A DNA stretch of 64,000 bases, taken from assembly GCF_009821115.1 (NCBI RefSeq), contig NZ_VYTY01000002.1:124001-188000 (forward strand), in the 5' to 3' direction. Below, one piece after another: positions 61,481 through 64,000 of the stretch. The position numbers and the translations under genes were made by a program. The notes under the pieces were generated by a model. The model had not been told where the DNA came from. It worked only from the letters and a program-made list of their open reading frames with translations, and did not search any database. Origin of the DNA: Nitrincola alkalisediminis. GTDB lineage: Bacteria; Pseudomonadota; Gammaproteobacteria; Pseudomonadales; Balneatricaceae. The first letter of the stretch is position 1. Each line of letters starts with the position of its first letter.

Positions 61481-62799
61481 GATTCGTTGCCTTGCTTATC
61501 TGCTAAATGTATAAAATGATGATGAATTCGACGAATACTAAACCATACCGTAAACAAAACAACGGGAATCATCACACCGATTACTAAAGATTTATCAAAC
61601 TCTACGCCTGAGTTGTACAAGGCATCCACGAGATACTTCAATAAACCAACAAGATAGTAACTGATGGCAACCACCGAAAAGCCTTCAACCGTATGCTGCA
61701 TCATCAACTGTACTTGAGAGCGTTTATCCATTGAACTCAAGAGTTCTTGATTCTGATGCTGAATCGACAGCTCGACTCGGGTTCGCATCATATCTGACGC
61801 ACGATCAACGCGACGCGACAAATCCTCTAATCGGTAACCTACCGACTCACAAGTTTTAACCGCTGGTGTTAAACGACGGGTCATAAACTCACGTATCGTC
61901 AAGTGTCCAGACAGTTCATCTTCGCGCAATTCATCAAGGCGTGTCAGCACCAACTGATGGTAAGCACGCGTCGCCGAAAAGCGAAAGGTTGAATGCGCGC
62001 GGTAGGCTTCAATGCGTGCTGCCATATGCGTTAATTCAGCTAGAATTTGCTTCTCATCCACTTGTTCATTGTCTGCCAACCTCTGCGTCAACTCTGCAAG
62101 CGTTTGATCCATATCCGCAAGTGAAGGCGAAATACTGCGCGCCATCGGCAAGGCTAACAACGACATAAGACGGTAAATTTCAATCTCGATGAGTCTTTGA
62201 GTTAAACGCCCCACCTGACTGTCTGACATGTCTCGATTCAAAATGGTAAAACGACCAAAACCATCACTGTGCAAACGAAAGCTACTCCAGACTCGAGCAC
62301 TCCCCTGCTGAGGACTGCTACCGACAAGACGCATCCCTTCAAACCACGGTCGAATCAATTGCAAGTCTTGCTCGGCTGAATCTGTCATAGGCTCTAAGGC
62401 AATATGAAAAGCCCCCACTACCTGCCCCTCTAGAGCTTCAATCCAACCCGTCGGTAATAATGAAAGGCCTGTCTGTGTAAAATCCGGGGCACCTGTTTCT
62501 CGATTCAAATTAATAAAGGTGTAAGAGGTAAACTCCATATGCATTTCACGGCGGACACGCAAATCACCACACACCAACTCATAACAACTGTGTTCGTGCT
62601 CGGGGACCGCACAGCCTAACAGCTGATGCAACACCTGTAAGTGACGAAACTGAGATTGCTTTTGTTCAGCATTGGCTAACAACGCGATATGCGTGATTCG
62701 CGCAGGACAAGGAATCACCTGAAAAGGACGCGAATGCAGTTCTTCGTAAATTTCATCTCTCAGCGGGTGTAAATCCAACTGATCCAGCTGACAACTCAT
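61477..62799 (-). CDS. DUF3422 family membrane protein
   Basis: 440 residues. N-terminal LHPLRDEIYEELHSRPFQ (about 10-27) is the family signature; the middle is soluble and helical with a coiled coil (about 325-375); two membrane helices close the protein (about 380-430). DUF3422 is common in proteobacteria, and its function is unknown. Co-translated with the BolA-like gene downstream. Confidence 0.85.
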   Translation of the reverse strand: MSCQLDQLDLHPLRDEIYEELHSRPFQVIPCPARITHIALLANAEQKQSQFRHLQVLHQLLGCAVPEHEHSCYELVCGDLRVRREMHMEFTSYTFINLNRETGAPDFTQTGLSLLPTGWIEALEGQVVGAFHIALEPMTDSAEQDLQLIRPWFEGMRLVGSSPQQGSARVWSSFRLHSDGFGRFTILNRDMSDSQVGRLTQRLIEIEIYRLMSLLALPMARSISPSLADMDQTLAELTQRLADNEQVDEKQILAELTHMAARIEAYRAHSTFRFSATRAYHQLVLTRLDELREDELSGHLTIREFMTRRLTPAVKTCESVGYRLEDLSRRVDRASDMMRTRVELSIQHQNQELLSSMDKRSQVQLMMQHTVEGFSVVAISYYLVGLLKYLVDALYNSGVEFDKSLVIGVMIPVVLFTVWFSIRRIHHHFIHLADKQGNES

Positions 62800-62817
62800 C
62801 CATTCATACCTATCAAT

Positions 62818-63360
62818 TTAACGAAAATAATAGCCGACGTTCACCATGAAGCCCGCCGTTCCAAACGGAATCATTTCCAAATTCATCCGATTATACTCAA
62901 CACCAAAGGCAGGCAGTATCGCAGGCGCCACCCCAAATCGATTGAACGGAATTTTATCGCGGTACTCACCTCGGTAACCATGAATTAAACCCGCTGTCAG
63001 CTTGCCATAGGTTTTTAAGTCACCAGAGTCATGAAAATTGTAGCGTCCTCCCGTATAAAGATAGGTTGTGCGCTGATCAAAGGAGTTGAGGAAGCTTGCT
63101 CCCCCGATTAACCATTGCACCTCATCACGCCAATCTCGACCCGAAGGCCGCGGGAGCGCATCAACATTCGTTTCAGGAAAATACCACTCAAGGTTAATCA
63201 GTTTCTGATGATTATTGTGATCTGGTTCAGGATCATAGTGAGTCGTCCAGACTGAGGTTTGGATGAGGATCTGATCACCCTCCTTAAAAATACCAGCCGA
63301 GACAACTTGACTGCACATCATCCCTGCACACATACATAATGCTATCAATCGCTTAAACAC
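62818..63360 (-). CDS. Outer membrane beta-barrel protein of unknown function
   Basis: 180 residues from GTG 63360 with GAGGA 8 nt upstream. Signal peptide (about 1-22). Alternating aromatic strands, SVWTTHYDPEPDHNNHQ at the mature start, a ASFLNSFDQRTTYLYTGGRY block, and C-terminal MVNVGYYFR ending in phenylalanine-arginine. The pattern recalls a PagP-like small barrel. I do not assign a reaction. The gene precedes DUF3422-bolA by 18 bp and may share its transcript. Confidence 0.7.
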   Translation of the reverse strand: MFKRLIALCMCAGMMCSQVVSAGIFKEGDQILIQTSVWTTHYDPEPDHNNHQKLINLEWYFPETNVDALPRPSGRDWRDEVQWLIGGASFLNSFDQRTTYLYTGGRYNFHDSGDLKTYGKLTAGLIHGYRGEYRDKIPFNRFGVAPAILPAFGVEYNRMNLEMIPFGTAGFMVNVGYYFR

Positions 63361-63553
63361 CGTTGAATCCTCTTTAGGTTTCCTATCTTAAGGTCATTAT
63401 AATGAATTATGTTGCAAAATAATGCCTTTAACGACAGACATCGACTCTGCACCCTAGACTACACATCCAGCCTAGGCTAAGAGCCCTTAAAAAAGAGTCC
63501 ACTCAACTGATGACATCCATTATACTTTTGCAGGACATCAATGTGGGGATTGT

Positions 63554-64000
63554 ATGCTAATCAGGGTATTGCCAAGTTTAGAAACGCGCAAAGACTGGCT
63601 CAGTTTTTTACGAAGGGAAGTCCCCTACTGCCTCGTCGAAACACCAGAGGTGCTGGTTGACTTCCAAAGCACGTTTCTTCAATTAACGCTGTTTAAAGAA
63701 CCCTCGCTCGACCCTGTTCGCTACACCCTTGGCTCGCGTCAACGCATGGAGCCCGCGTGGCAACTGATTAAAGGCTGCCAATGGCGTTTAAGTTTTTTAA
63801 TTGAAGGATTGGAAAGCCTAGACTTTAATACACACGTCCGCGATAAACCCTCTTTTAAAATACCAACGGATCTATCTGTACGTAAAAGCTTTACACGTGA
63901 ACGGCGTTTAATCTCACCATCTCAATCCGGTATCATCACGCCATTAAATGAAGGGGATGCATGCTGGACACTCAAAAATATTCAAGCCTTGCTGGCCTAT
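63554..64000 (+). CDS. Hypothetical protein (partial, 3' end beyond window)
   Basis: The frame is open from ATG 63554, with GGGGA 5 nt upstream, to the window edge: 149 residues beginning MLIRVLPSLETRKDWLSFL. No signal peptide or membrane helix in this part. The basic, arginine-rich stretch SVRKSFTRERRLISPS (about 112-127) stands out. I do not recognise the family. Confidence 0.6.
   Translation, partial: MLIRVLPSLETRKDWLSFLRREVPYCLVETPEVLVDFQSTFLQLTLFKEPSLDPVRYTLGSRQRMEPAWQLIKGCQWRLSFLIEGLESLDFNTHVRDKPSFKIPTDLSVRKSFTRERRLISPSQSGIITPLNEGDACWTLKNIQALLAY

Noticed and set aside
1-64000. CRISPR arrays, tRNA or rRNA genes, IS elements, prophage
   Set aside because: No regularly spaced repeats, no cloverleaf candidates in the gaps, and no transposase, integrase or phage structural genes were seen on either strand; very short or degenerate elements could escape inspection by eye.

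Overview
The window is a gene-dense stretch of a gammaproteobacterial chromosome of moderate GC (upper 40s percent by eye). TtcA, EpmC, RecQ, AroA, a YeeN-type YebC protein, UPF0149, PdxB, BolA and a phasin, together with a flavocytochrome c sulfide dehydrogenase and a formate dehydrogenase operon, point to a marine or haloalkaline Oceanospirillales-like bacterium. The genus cannot be fixed from the sequence. I saw no rRNA, tRNA, CRISPR array, IS element or prophage.

Region 1 (1-23130) is one functional block for tungsten/molybdenum enzymes. Read leftwards it holds tupA-tupB-tupC (tungstate ABC importer), mobA, mobB, moeA, a fused moaC-moaD gene, moaE and moaA (cut by the window edge). Divergent to tupA are an NtrC-type sigma-54 response regulator and its Cache-type histidine kinase. 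A second moeA, moaB and a DUF1244 gene follow. Next comes a leftward operon for a Tat-exported formate dehydrogenase: a four-cluster ferredoxin with a zinc-ribbon-like tail, a TorD-type chaperone, a small Tat protein, then the catalytic, iron-sulfur and cytochrome b subunits. DUF3305-DUF3306 lies beside it, divergent from fdhD and a regulator that joins an excisionase-type HTH to a periplasmic-binding-like domain. Five transcription units in this block (mobB, tupA, the fdh ferredoxin, DUF3305 and fdhD) each carry a GG-N8-TTGC sigma-54 promoter 29-73 bp upstream of the start codon. A repeated TTGAGACAAAAT-like element lies further upstream of at least three of them. I infer that the two-component system drives a sigma-54 regulon coordinating tungstate uptake, cofactor synthesis and formate oxidation. 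This is the most interesting system in the window.

Region 2 (23131-36570) holds a phasin gene whose consensus promoter is bracketed by two near-identical PhaR-like sites; FklB; a PilZ protein; PdxB with a TTG start; an SCO/PCu(A)C copper-delivery pair for cytochrome oxidase; EpmC; a sulfide-oxidation operon (fccA, fccB, a YeeE/YedE sulfur transporter and a fused SoxY-SoxZ carrier); an acidic lipoprotein; and a MotA-like/OmpA-like proton-driven stator pair with a long periplasmic coiled coil.

Region 3 (36571-43060) is an orphan type VI secretion cargo island: vgrG, an N-terminally truncated DUF4123 adaptor, a 651-residue putative effector, a 353-residue membrane-anchored protein and a PAAR tip protein. 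It is flanked by two copies, about 86% identical, of the vgrG 5' end, the outer one being a frameshifted remnant.

Region 4 (43061-64000) is ordinary chromosome: a spermidine-synthase-like protein, a DadA-like oxidase, YebC, a LysE exporter divergent from a MocR regulator with repeated operator-like sites, TtcA, a haem c-containing diguanylate cyclase, a membrane-anchored zincin, a methyltransferase, a YqaA membrane protein, RecQ, a bactofilin, UPF0149, a SlyB lipoprotein, an ABC exporter, AroA, BolA, DUF3422, an outer-membrane barrel and a partial unknown gene. Convergent gene ends usually carry a hairpin.
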